From assembly GCF_009928525.1 (NCBI RefSeq), contig NZ_JAABOK010000012.1, positions 62,001 through 126,000 on the forward strand: a DNA stretch of 64,000 bases, given 5' to 3'. Made by a program: the position numbers and the translations under genes. The notes under the pieces are model-generated. The model was not told the origin of the DNA. It saw nothing but the letters and a program-made list of their open reading frames with translations, and did no database searches. Position 1 is the stretch's first letter. The number at the start of each line of letters is the position of its first letter. The DNA comes from Chitinophaga solisilvae (lineage in GTDB: Bacteria; Bacteroidota; Bacteroidia; Chitinophagales; Chitinophagaceae). Positions 45,104-53,707 of this stretch are shown one piece after another.

Positions 45104-46012
45104 TTAGAAGAAGAAATTAACGGTGGCGGATACACGCGCATAGCTGTGGTTGTACCCGTCAGATAAATGCTGGTATACTGGCAGCTGTGCCTGTACGCCA
45201 GCAGAAAAGCGTTTGAAATATACATCAGCGCCTATGCTGGTGTGCACCATCTCTCCGCCGGTATAGTCTTTGGTTTTCCGGTCCTGCCTGTCTCCGGCCG
45301 CATGCTCATACATAACGCCCGCATATGGCTGCAGGGCTACTGTTTTGCTGACAGGCTGGTAAAGAAACCCGCGTATGGAGGTGTTAAACCTGTTGCCGAA
45401 CTGGTAGGATTCCTTATTAGCTGTATTGATCCGGTAACTGGCATCGGTGTTGATACCCCATTTGCCGCGGCGCATGGTATAAACGGCATTCACCACAAAG
45501 TCGGTGCTGCGGCTGCCGGGCTGGAAGTTCTGATAGATGTTGCCGCCTTCATCAGGAATACCGGTTTTGCCGGTTGGCAGCTTAATACCGCCGCCAGCCT
45601 GGAATACATGGTGCCACTTCCTGGACAGGTCCCAGTTGTTGTCGAGGAAGGTATAGTTAGCCATCAGGGTTATATCTCCCAGACCGGAAACGGTGGTAAT
45701 ACTTTTGCCTTCTTCCCGTTTAAAATACTGGAAGGGCACAAAGGCGAACAGCTGTAGTCTTTTGGTAGCGTACCATCTGCCCCACAGCTCCGTAGTATGA
45801 TAAAACTCCCTTGATTCGTGGTTCATTGTGTTGCCCAGTTCCGTCGGATGGGTAGAGCGGAACTGGCGGTATCCGTACCGCAGGCCGATAAAGTTTTTAT
45901 GATATTGTGGCAGGATTCCCAGCTGGTATCCGCTGGCAGAGCAGCCACAGATATCGCAGGCGAAGACGCCGGCAGGCATGAGAATAGCCATGATGAAAAA
46001 TAACTTTTTCAT
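45104..46012 (-). CDS. exported CDICGC-motif protein, probably outer-membrane barrel
   Basis: A 302-residue protein. The start is the ATG at 46010-46012, giving the signal peptide MKKLFFIMAILMPAGVFA; a longer frame upstream looks non-coding. Directly after the signal comes CDICGCSASGYQ, a compact Cys cluster able to bind metal. The rest has alternating aromatic strands (GLRYGYRQFRS, WGRWYATKRLQLFAFVPFQY) and ends SATVNFFF, as in outer-membrane beta-barrels. It heads the tight part of the operon, 9 bp upstream of MbnP. A copper transport role is inferred, not proven. Confidence 0.78.
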   Translation of the reverse strand: MKKLFFIMAILMPAGVFACDICGCSASGYQLGILPQYHKNFIGLRYGYRQFRSTHPTELGNTMNHESREFYHTTELWGRWYATKRLQLFAFVPFQYFKREEGKSITTVSGLGDITLMANYTFLDNNWDLSRKWHHVFQAGGGIKLPTGKTGIPDEGGNIYQNFQPGSRSTDFVVNAVYTMRRGKWGINTDASYRINTANKESYQFGNRFNTSIRGFLYQPVSKTVALQPYAGVMYEHAAGDRQDRKTKDYTGGEMVHTSIGADVYFKRFSAGVQAQLPVYQHLSDGYNHSYARVSATVNFFF

Positions 46013-46153
46013 TTTACGCAGGTAATAGCAGGTACACAACGGCATAGCAGTGATGAAACTGCCTGCGCGCCATTGCGACACATTGAGAAAATAAAAAGGA
46101 TTCCTTACAGCCTGAAACCGGCTGCAGATGCAGTGAAAATAATGATCAGGCCA

Positions 46154-46525
46154 TTACGCCAGCGGGGGATGGAAAATGGTGCTGACAGGACTGTGGGTGG
46201 GTTTTATGAGATAGAATGAAATCAGTTCGTTGCTGATAGTGAAGCTATGTGCTTCTCCGGAGAAATGATGCTGCTGACAGAATAGTACAATTTCTTTTCC
46301 CTCTTTCTGTGCGTACGGATTTTTTTGTTCCTGCTGTTCTTCCTGTTGCAGCTGTTTACGAAGATGACATTTACCATTGCAATGCAGCTGCGGCTTGTCC
46401 CTGTTCTCGCAGAGATTGGCTGCAATATAGGCCTGGTTTATCTTGTAGCTGATAAACAACATCGTCGTACTGAAGTTTTGCAGTAGTATGATGATACAAA
46501 GTAATATGCAGGAAACCTTTTTCAT
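46154..46525 (-). CDS. small membrane-anchored CNGKC-motif protein
   Basis: A 123-residue protein starting at the ATG at 46523-46525 (MKKVSCILLCIIILLQ), with one N-terminal hydrophobic segment. It contains ANLCENRDKPQLHCNGKCHL, a Cys-rich motif I recall from small hypothetical Bacteroidota proteins near metal genes, and a basic-acidic stretch RKQLQQEEQQEQK. It is upstream of the MbnP operon with a 141-bp gap and the same direction, so it may be its first gene or a separate unit. Function unknown; metal binding by the Cys residues is inference. Confidence 0.7.
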   Translation of the reverse strand: MKKVSCILLCIIILLQNFSTTMLFISYKINQAYIAANLCENRDKPQLHCNGKCHLRKQLQQEEQQEQKNPYAQKEGKEIVLFCQQHHFSGEAHSFTISNELISFYLIKPTHSPVSTIFHPPLA

Positions 46526-46555
46526 GCAGCCGCAAAAGTAGAGAATCATTTTGTT

Positions 46556-46652
46556 ATTTAGTCATTTAATTATTTGAGATTAAAAAAAATGCAGCGAAGA
46601 TCAGGTAGAGCTTCGCTGCATTTTTAAATCTCAAATAATTAAATAATTAAAT
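46556..46652. repeat. 3'-end palindrome with GCGAAGA core and T tract (element 10)
   Basis: Outer arms 46556-46581 and 46627-46652 (TTTAATTATTTGAGATT-type, two mismatches). Inner perfect arms 46585-46599 and 46611-46625 carry ATGCAGCGAAG. Read leftwards, the inner stem is followed by TTTTTTTT, so it is a canonical terminator of the M13 peptidase gene. The right end touches that gene's stop codon. The core resembles element 9. Confidence 0.85.
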
Positions 46653-48712
46653 TACCAGATAACTACGCGTTCTGCGTCAGGCAATACCATTTTGTTACCT
46701 GGAGTGCAACCCCATGCTGCCTGGAATTCTTTCAGGTGTGGCAGCGGGCCGTTGATGCGGAATCTGGCCGGAGAGTGCGGATCTGTCTGGATCTGGTTAC
46801 GCAGTGCAGCGTCGGTGATGTTGGCGTGCCATACCTGTGCCCAGCCCAGGAAGAAGCGTTGTTGCCAGGTGTATCCATCGACAGGTTTAGGTTCTTCTTT
46901 ACCTTCGAAGGATTTTTTCAGACCATAGAATGCCAGTGTTAAGCCACCGAGGTCAGCAACGTTTTCACCGATGGTGAGATCGCCGTTGATTTTGAAACCT
47001 GGTAATGCTTCGAGGCTGCTGAAGTAGTTGCTGTAACGTTTGGTGAGTTTATCGAAGTTATCGCGGTCAGCTTTGGTCCACCAGTTTTTCAGGTTACCGT
47101 CAGCATCGTACTGAGAGCCCTGGTCGTCGAAACCGTGGGTAAATTCGTGGCCTATTACCGCGATGATGCCGCCGTAGTTGATGGCATCGTCAGCATCCGG
47201 GTTGTAGAATGGCGGTTGGAGGATACCTGCAGGGAATACTACTTCGTTGTTGAGCGGATTGTAGTAAGCGTTAACGGTCTGCGGTGTCATGCCCCATTCG
47301 CTTTTATCAACCGGTTTACCGATTTTACCGATATTTTCTTTATGCTCGTATAAAGCGCTGGCGATAATGTTTTCCAGCAGTTTATCTTTTTCAATGCTGA
47401 TGGAAGAGTAATCTTTCCATTTGTCAGGATAACCGATCTTGTAAGTGAAGGCAGCGAGTTTTTTATGCGCCATCGCTTTGGTGGAGTCGCTCATCCAGCT
47501 CAGCTGATCAATTCTTTCGCCGTATACTTTACGAACGTTTTCGATCATCTGGGATACTTTCTCCTTGCTGCTTTCAGGGAAATATTTCTTGGCGAACAGT
47601 TTGCCCAGCGGCATGCCCAGTTGTGCGTCTGTAGAGCGGATTGCTTTTTCAGGGCGTGTTTTCTGTGCTTTTCTGCCGGTCATAACTGTACCGAAGAAGT
47701 GGAAGTTTTCATCACCGATTGCTTTAGGCAGGTAGCCGGCAAAGTGAGTGAGGAGTTGCCATTTGGCGTACAGTTTCAAAACGTCTATCGGCGTAGCTTT
47801 CAGCAGTTTGTTGGCGTTGGAGATATAGCCTTTGTTCTGCAGTACAATGGTATCAGTTTTAATATCCTGTTGCTGCGTGAAGGCATCCCAGTCGAAATCA
47901 GGCGCCAGTGTTTTCAGTTCAGCGTAAGCGGATCTGTTGTATGTTTTAACAGGATCGCGCAGTTCCACATTGGACAGCTGTATTTTAGCCAGCTGTGATT
48001 CCAGTCCCAGGATGGTAGCGCCTGGATTGGCATCTGTGAAGCCTGCGAGAGAGAACATTTTATTTACGTGATTGACAAATTCGCTGCGTACATTTTTGGT
48101 AGCAGAATCCTGTCTTTCATAATAGCTTTTTTCGCCCAGACTCAGACCGCTCTGGCCCTGGTAGAGCACATTCATTTTGCTGTCTTTGGCATCTGCTTCA
48201 GCGCCGAAACCAATAAAGCTGGATACACCGATTTTCTGGAGTTCACCGGAAACATTGGACCAGTCGGCCAGTGTTTTTACCGCATTAATCTTATCCAGAT
48301 AAGGCTGTAACGGAGTGATACCGCGTTTTTCGATGGTAGCGGTATCCATGTAGGAAGTGTAGTAGTCTGCGATTTGCTGCTCTTCAGAGCCTTTTTTCAG
48401 CTCTTTTTTGCTGGAAATTTCTTCGATGATTCCTTTCAGGCGTACTTCCTTGTTTTGTTTGTCAAGGATGTTGAAGGCGCCCCAACGACTTTCAGTAGAG
48501 GGGATAGGGTTGTTTTTCTTCCAGCCGCCGTTAACGAAGTTATCGAAATCGTCACAGGCTTTGTAAGTGGTGTCGAGATCTGCCAGGGGAAACGCAGGCA
48601 CTTTGGCGGTTGAGTCTGCCCCGTGCTCCTGCGTGGAACTACCGGAATTGCAGGCCGCGAAGGTAATCATGGCAGCCAGCAACGGTAGTTTTACCGCATT
48701 AGTTTTGTTCAT
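46652..48712 (-). CDS. M13 (neprilysin-like) metallopeptidase lipoprotein
   Basis: A 686-residue zinc peptidase of family M13. The start is the ATG at 48710-48712, giving a lipoprotein signal MNKTNAVKLPLLAAMITF then AAC; an upstream in-frame start would mask it. The zinc motif is VIGHEFTHGFDD (HExxH) and the third ligand is in GENVADLGGL. NAYYNPLNNEVVFPAGIL and the terminal CTPGNKMVLPDAERVVIW are typical. It degrades peptides outside the cytoplasm. It appears to be a single gene, ended by palindrome element 10. Confidence 0.95.
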   Translation of the reverse strand: MNKTNAVKLPLLAAMITFAACNSGSSTQEHGADSTAKVPAFPLADLDTTYKACDDFDNFVNGGWKKNNPIPSTESRWGAFNILDKQNKEVRLKGIIEEISSKKELKKGSEEQQIADYYTSYMDTATIEKRGITPLQPYLDKINAVKTLADWSNVSGELQKIGVSSFIGFGAEADAKDSKMNVLYQGQSGLSLGEKSYYERQDSATKNVRSEFVNHVNKMFSLAGFTDANPGATILGLESQLAKIQLSNVELRDPVKTYNRSAYAELKTLAPDFDWDAFTQQQDIKTDTIVLQNKGYISNANKLLKATPIDVLKLYAKWQLLTHFAGYLPKAIGDENFHFFGTVMTGRKAQKTRPEKAIRSTDAQLGMPLGKLFAKKYFPESSKEKVSQMIENVRKVYGERIDQLSWMSDSTKAMAHKKLAAFTYKIGYPDKWKDYSSISIEKDKLLENIIASALYEHKENIGKIGKPVDKSEWGMTPQTVNAYYNPLNNEVVFPAGILQPPFYNPDADDAINYGGIIAVIGHEFTHGFDDQGSQYDADGNLKNWWTKADRDNFDKLTKRYSNYFSSLEALPGFKINGDLTIGENVADLGGLTLAFYGLKKSFEGKEEPKPVDGYTWQQRFFLGWAQVWHANITDAALRNQIQTDPHSPARFRINGPLPHLKEFQAAWGCTPGNKMVLPDAERVVIW

Positions 48713-48867
48713 ATGTAAAACAGGTTTAGTCTTTAAAGTTATGGAAAACAAGGAAGCAAAAGTCATCCGTTTTGTATGAACGGCAATGAAAGGCAGAATT
48801 GCCGGGAAACACCCGCCCCGAATCTCTAAATAATTAGTAGGTTTGTGACGGTAAAAACGATTTTTTA

Positions 48868-49353
48868 ATGAGTTTCAGGTTTAAATTATATAGGATTTTA
48901 ACGGCGCTGGCATTGATGATTACGGGTTTTTTCACGTTCGGCGGGATATTGTTTGCATTTGTCAACTTCCCCGCACTGGTATCTGCCGTGATCTGGGGGG
49001 CCTGTTTCATACATAGTATTTTATCTGTATATCTTCAGCGGAGTATCATGTTCCCGGAAATTACACTGAAGGAAAGCTCGCCGGGAGGCATCCGTATTAT
49101 GGGCGGCATCACGCTGATATTTGCTGCGCTGTTGTTTTTCTGCGGACTGGTACTGCAGATGATCCCGACGGAAGTACTGAAGGAAGTGATGGCAGAGGCT
49201 ATGAAACAGAACAACGGCAACCTGAGCATCGGCTTCCTGCGCGGTATGGGGGTAGCGCTGTTACTGATCAGTTTAATCCTGACATTTAACGCAAATCTTT
49301 CTTTTTATTTTCTCCGCCAGTGGACGAAAATGAAGGAAGGCAGGGAAGAATAA
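48868..49353 (+). CDS. small membrane protein of unknown function
   Basis: A 161-residue protein with about four hydrophobic segments (LALMITGFFTFGGILFAFV, VIWGACFIHSILSVYL, ITLIFAALLFFCGLVLQM, GVALLLISLILTFNANLSF). I recognise no family. It is followed after 10 bp by the truncated haemoglobin gene, which has an AGGAG sequence in this gap, so the two probably share a transcript. It is divergent from the M13 gene. Confidence 0.75.
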   Translation: MSFRFKLYRILTALALMITGFFTFGGILFAFVNFPALVSAVIWGACFIHSILSVYLQRSIMFPEITLKESSPGGIRIMGGITLIFAALLFFCGLVLQMIPTEVLKEVMAEAMKQNNGNLSIGFLRGMGVALLLISLILTFNANLSFYFLRQWTKMKEGREE

Positions 49354-49363
49354 AGGAGATCAT

Positions 49364-49765
49364 ATGGAAAGGAAGGAAATCGCCGGCAGGGAAGATATTC
49401 AGCTGCTGGTAGACAGTTTTTATGACAAGGTAAAAGCAGATGACAGGATAGGCTTTATCTTCAACGATATTGCGAAGGTAGACTGGCCGCATCATCTGCC
49501 CATCATGTACAATTTCTGGGAAAGCCTGTTGCTGGATACCGGCGTCTATGGCCGGAATACCATGGAGCCTCACTTTGCGCTCAACAGGAAAATTCCATTG
49601 GAGCCGCCTCATTTTGAGCGTTGGCTGCAACTGTTCGAAGCTACCGTGAATGAACATTTTACCGGGGAAAAAGCAGCGCTGGCACTCACCCGCGCCCGCT
49701 CCATCCAGGGTATCATGCAGCTGAAAATGCAAAAGATCAATCACCCGGAAGCCGGCCAGAAATAA
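49364..49765 (+). CDS. group III truncated haemoglobin
   Basis: A 133-residue globin. The helices REDIQLLVDSFYDKVKADDR and FNDIAKVDWPHHLPIMYNFW are typical of group III (P/trHbC) globins, including the conserved Trp after HxPxxxxFW. FERWLQLFEATVNEHFTGEK has the later helix pattern. Such globins bind oxygen or nitric oxide, probably for detoxification. An AGGAG ribosome site at 49354-49358 precedes the ATG. It lies between a small membrane protein gene and rarA; the 25-bp gap to rarA suggests one transcript. Confidence 0.85.
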   Translation: MERKEIAGREDIQLLVDSFYDKVKADDRIGFIFNDIAKVDWPHHLPIMYNFWESLLLDTGVYGRNTMEPHFALNRKIPLEPPHFERWLQLFEATVNEHFTGEKAALALTRARSIQGIMQLKMQKINHPEAGQK

Positions 49766-49790
49766 AATCCTCACACTTAACTATTCGTGT

Positions 49791-51047
49791 ATGCAGCCAT
49801 TAGCAGAGCGGTTAAGACCGGTAACGCTGGACGAACTGGTTGGCCAGGAACACCTTACCGGTAAAGACAGTATATTAAGAAAAGCCATACTACAGGGAAA
49901 GATCCCGTCCATGATATTGTGGGGCCCTCCGGGCGTAGGTAAAACCACTATCGCCAACATCATTGCCCATACCCTGCAGGTGCCGTTCTATACCCTCAGC
50001 GCTATTTCCGCGGGAGTAAAGGAAGTACGCGAGGTCATCGAAATAGCCCGCCGGCAGCAACATGCCGTGCTCTTTATTGATGAGATCCACCGCTTTAATA
50101 AATCACAGCAGGACGCCCTTCTGGGAGCCGTAGAAAAGGGGATCATCACCCTCATCGGGGCTACCACTGAAAACCCTTCTTTTGAGGTAAATGCGGCCGT
50201 ATTATCGCGCAGCCAGGTATATGTGCTGAAGCCGCTGGGCAACGAACAGCTGATGCAGTTGTTGCAGCAGGCCATGGAAAGGGATAAATGGCTGCAATCC
50301 AAAAATATAGAACTCAGGGAAACGGCAGCGCTGTTCAACATCTCCGGCGGAGATGCCCGCAAGCTGCTGAACCTCTTTGAGCTGGTAGTAGGCACCCTGC
50401 AGGAAGATCCCGTTGTCATCACCGACCAGAAAGTGATGGATATCGCCCAGCAACGTGTAGCCATCTATGATAAAACAGGAGAACAGCATTATGATATTAT
50501 CTCTGCTTTTATCAAATCCATCCGCGGCAGTGATCCCAACGCCGCCGTATATTACCTGGCCCGCATGATTGATGGCGGAGAAGATGTGAAATTCATCGCA
50601 CGCCGCCTGGTCATCCTCGCCTCCGAAGATATAGGCAATGCCAATCCCAACGCCCTGCTGCTGGCTACCTCCTGCTTCCAGGCGGTAAATCTGATCGGTT
50701 ATCCGGAATCCAGGATTATCCTGTCGCAATGCGTGACCTATCTCGCCTCCTCCGCCAAAAGCAATGCTTCCTATATGGCTATCAACAATGCCCAGCGCAT
50801 CGTTGCCCAAACCGGCGACCTGCCTGTACCCATGCATATCAGGAACGCACCTACGAAAATGATGAAAGGAATGGGATACGGCAAAGGCTACGAATATGCC
50901 CACGACCACGAAAACAATTTCGTACTCCAGGAATTTCTCCCCGACGCCATCAAAGGCACCAAACTGTACGATCCGGGAAATAACCCACGCGAAGATGAGC
51001 TGAGAAGGCATTTGAAGCAGCTGTGGAAGGACAAATATAACTATTGA
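49791..51047 (+). CDS. rarA: RarA (MgsA), replication-associated recombination ATPase
   Basis: A 418-residue AAA+ ATPase of the RarA/MgsA/WRNIP1 family that acts at stalled replication forks. Walker A is WGPPGVGKTTIA at about residues 43-54 and Walker B is VLFIDEIHRFNKSQQDALL. GATTENPSFEVNAAVLSR is the sensor 1 region. MIDGGEDVKFIARRLVILAS and ASEDIGNANP are RarA-specific. Its stop is followed immediately by palindrome element 6, and the gene is convergent with pbpC. Confidence 0.97.
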   Translation: MQPLAERLRPVTLDELVGQEHLTGKDSILRKAILQGKIPSMILWGPPGVGKTTIANIIAHTLQVPFYTLSAISAGVKEVREVIEIARRQQHAVLFIDEIHRFNKSQQDALLGAVEKGIITLIGATTENPSFEVNAAVLSRSQVYVLKPLGNEQLMQLLQQAMERDKWLQSKNIELRETAALFNISGGDARKLLNLFELVVGTLQEDPVVITDQKVMDIAQQRVAIYDKTGEQHYDIISAFIKSIRGSDPNAAVYYLARMIDGGEDVKFIARRLVILASEDIGNANPNALLLATSCFQAVNLIGYPESRIILSQCVTYLASSAKSNASYMAINNAQRIVAQTGDLPVPMHIRNAPTKMMKGMGYGKGYEYAHDHENNFVLQEFLPDAIKGTKLYDPGNNPREDELRRHLKQLWKDKYNY

Positions 51048-51170
51048 GAATTACGAATTACGAATTACGAATTGCGAATGAGGAGCGAAGACATAAGCGG
51101 ATACTAAATAGTATTGTTCGCTTATGTCTTCGCTCCTCATTCGTAATTCGCAATTCGTAATTCGTAATTC
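51048..51170. repeat. long palindrome between convergent genes, AATTACG-arm type (element 6)
   Basis: 52-bp arms, 51048-51099 and 51119-51170, with two mismatches confined to the heptad zone, where the AATTGCG unit occupies a different position in each arm. The inner arm carries AGGAGCGAAGACATAAGCG. The loop has a small ATACT/AGTAT stem. It fills the gap between the rarA stop (0 bp) and the pbpC stop (5 bp). No T tract. The core matches element 8. Confidence 0.9.
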
Positions 51171-51175
51171 ATAAC

Positions 51176-53581
51176 TCAATTCCTTTCTTTATCAATTATC
51201 TCAAACTCCAACCCTGTTCTTTCGCCATTTTCATCCACCAGTGTAATCGTGTGTTTGCCTGCGGGCGGGTGCAGGGCCATCTGGTGAAATTCGGAGGTGG
51301 CGCCGATGAAGGTGTTGTCCAGGTGCCAGAATATTTTGGCAGCGGGGTTTCTGTGGGTGGCGGTGAAGATGGTCTGGCCGGGTTTGCCGTCGATTTCAAG
51401 GGGAACAAAGATACGGGCGTTGGGCCGCGGATAGATGAGTTCTATCGGGGCTTTGTCCTGTCCGAGGGAGGTGAGGCATTCCGGTTTGTAGGGAGGTAGT
51501 GCAGCGTAATAGTTTTTGCTGCGGTAATAATATTCCTGTGAGGGAGGAAGTACAAACCAGGATTTGTGCTGCATGAACTGCGGCGATTCGCAGTTCTCTG
51601 TTACGCGCCACTGGCCGGTTCTGTCAAGGTGAATGAGTTGGTGAAAAGGACAGATGCCTGCGCGGATGCCTGCGGGAGGTACAAAGATGGAGTCTCTTTC
51701 CTCACAGAGTTCGCTGGCGCGGTAACCGCTTTTCCGGCATACTTCAATTTTCCGGAGATGTGCATAGGGAGGTGTAAACCAGCTGCCGGTACGGAGCTGA
51801 CGGAATACATCGAAGAGGATAGGCGCAGCGGTGGATACGCCGATCAGGCCCGGACGGCCTTCTCCATCGGCATTGCCTACCCATACACCTACTACATATC
51901 CGGGTGTTACGCCGATAGCCCAGCCGTCGCGGAAACCGAAGCTGGTACCGGTTTTCCAGGCAATGCGCTGAGAAGAGGAAAATTGCTGCCAGAGCAGTTC
52001 CTCTCCCGGACGCATCACTTCTGTCATGGTTTCAAATGTCTGCCAGATAGCGCCTGCATTCAGGAGCCCTTCTTTGCTGAGTCCGTATTTCGACGAGCGA
52101 CTGATGTTCAGCTGATAGTTGGGCGGGTGAATATCATCCATGTCATATCTGCCGTTGTATTGATCCAGATGTATCAGTGTGCGGGCCATGCTGGCGTACA
52201 TACCGCACATTTCCCAGAGCGTGGTTTCACCGCCGCCAAGGATCAGCGAAAGGCCATAATGGTCCGCGGGTTTGTTGAGGGTGGTGATTCCCATCTTCTG
52301 CAGCAGTATATGAAAACGTTCGTATCGGTACTGCTGGAGCATGCGTACGGAGGGGATGTTGAGCGATCTTGCCAGTGCACGGGAGGCGGGCACAGCGCCG
52401 TCGTATCCGAGGTCAAAGTTCTGCGGTGAATAACCGGCTATCTGTGTAGGAATGTCCGGCACCAGCATATCCGGCAGCAGCAATCCGTCGTTCAGCATAG
52501 CTGCATATAAGATGGGTTTGAGTGTGCTGCCTGGGCTTCTACGTGCCTGCACCACATCTACATGACTCTCCATTTCCGGATCTGACGGATGATAGATATT
52601 GCCGACATAAGCCAGCGCATTGCCTGTTTCCACATCCAGAACCAGAACAGCCGCATTGTTGATGCCATTGGCCTTATAGGTATGGTGGTATCTTTCTGTG
52701 ATAGCGCTGACATTTCGTTGTAGTGCGCCATCTATGGTACTTTTGATGCGGGTAGGACCTTCTTCGTGCTGCTGCAGGTAATCGGCGTGAAAGCGGTCCA
52801 GCAGATGCGGCGCATCCTGCGGTAAAGGCAGGGGCTGTGCCGGCAGTGGTTCCAGCTTGGCCAGCTGACAGGTAATGCTGTCGATGGTTTTACGCTGATA
52901 CAATTTATCCAGCAGCTGATTTCGTTTAGTCATTAACGTTTGACGGTTGCGGCCCGGGTGCACCAGCGCCGGACTGTTAGGCAACACTGCCAGCGCGGCC
53001 ATTTCGCCCCAGGAGAGCTGATCGGCCTTGCGGCCGTAATACCGCCAGGAGGCGGCTTCCAGCCCTACTACATTACCGCCGAACGGCGCATTGGAAGCAT
53101 AGAGCGCAATAATCTTTTTCTTGGAAGCACCGAATTCAAGACGGGTAGCCAGTACGCCTTCCACTAACTTCTGCCAGATGTTACGCGGCTGATTGCGCGA
53201 CAGCCGGATGACCTGCATGGTAAGGGTGCTGCCACCACTCACCACACGCCTGCCCTGCAGATTCTGTTTTACCGCACGGGCTACTGCTACCGGATCTATC
53301 CCCCAGTGGTAATAAAATCGTTTATCCTCATAGGTGATAATACATTGCCTGAACTTTTCAGGTACATGTTCATTATAAGGGAAACGCCACTGGCCATCGG
53401 ACGCTATGCTGGCATTCAGCAGATCGCCGCCTGCATCTTCCAGTACAAAGGAAGTAGGGCTGGTAAATAACTGCCGGGGCAAACAAAAATAATAGGCAGT
53501 CAGCACAATCACAGCAGCTGTTAACCACCATTTTTTCCTGATGCACCACTGACGGATTTTCTGTCGGTCAATTCTAAACAT
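51176..53581 (-). CDS. pbpC: penicillin-binding protein 1C
   Basis: An 801-residue bifunctional peptidoglycan synthase. The start is the ATG at 53579-53581 (MFRIDRQKIRQWC), followed by a membrane anchor (WWLTAAVIVLTAYYFCL). The glycosyltransferase 51 domain has CIITYEDKRFYYHWGIDPVA, with the catalytic Glu, and GGSTLTMQVIRLSRN. The transpeptidase has SPGSTLKP (SxxK) and WKTGTSFGFRDGWAIG (KTG). The C-terminal PBP1C domain follows. It normally pairs with an alpha-2-macroglobulin gene; that partner lies 1.1 kb upstream, after one oppositely oriented gene. Confidence 0.95.
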   Translation of the reverse strand: MFRIDRQKIRQWCIRKKWWLTAAVIVLTAYYFCLPRQLFTSPTSFVLEDAGGDLLNASIASDGQWRFPYNEHVPEKFRQCIITYEDKRFYYHWGIDPVAVARAVKQNLQGRRVVSGGSTLTMQVIRLSRNQPRNIWQKLVEGVLATRLEFGASKKKIIALYASNAPFGGNVVGLEAASWRYYGRKADQLSWGEMAALAVLPNSPALVHPGRNRQTLMTKRNQLLDKLYQRKTIDSITCQLAKLEPLPAQPLPLPQDAPHLLDRFHADYLQQHEEGPTRIKSTIDGALQRNVSAITERYHHTYKANGINNAAVLVLDVETGNALAYVGNIYHPSDPEMESHVDVVQARRSPGSTLKPILYAAMLNDGLLLPDMLVPDIPTQIAGYSPQNFDLGYDGAVPASRALARSLNIPSVRMLQQYRYERFHILLQKMGITTLNKPADHYGLSLILGGGETTLWEMCGMYASMARTLIHLDQYNGRYDMDDIHPPNYQLNISRSSKYGLSKEGLLNAGAIWQTFETMTEVMRPGEELLWQQFSSSQRIAWKTGTSFGFRDGWAIGVTPGYVVGVWVGNADGEGRPGLIGVSTAAPILFDVFRQLRTGSWFTPPYAHLRKIEVCRKSGYRASELCEERDSIFVPPAGIRAGICPFHQLIHLDRTGQWRVTENCESPQFMQHKSWFVLPPSQEYYYRSKNYYAALPPYKPECLTSLGQDKAPIELIYPRPNARIFVPLEIDGKPGQTIFTATHRNPAAKIFWHLDNTFIGATSEFHQMALHPPAGKHTITLVDENGERTGLEFEIIDKERN

Positions 53582-53707
53582 ATCGTGTAAAGCTCTGCAA
53601 TTTATGTCAATACAAAAATAGCAATGATTAAGGTATGCTATTTGCATAAGACAGATTATTCTTATACTAATTTACCGTCTCCCGTAAAAACAAAAAACAA
53701 TCATCAG

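Noticed and set aside
51048..51170. AATTACG heptads considered as a CRISPR array or phage attachment site
   Set aside because: The units are 7 nt without spacers, are arranged as inverted arms, and no cas or integrase gene is present.
51566..52429. 287-codon plus-strand frame inside pbpC
   Set aside because: Antisense shadow of a conserved gene.
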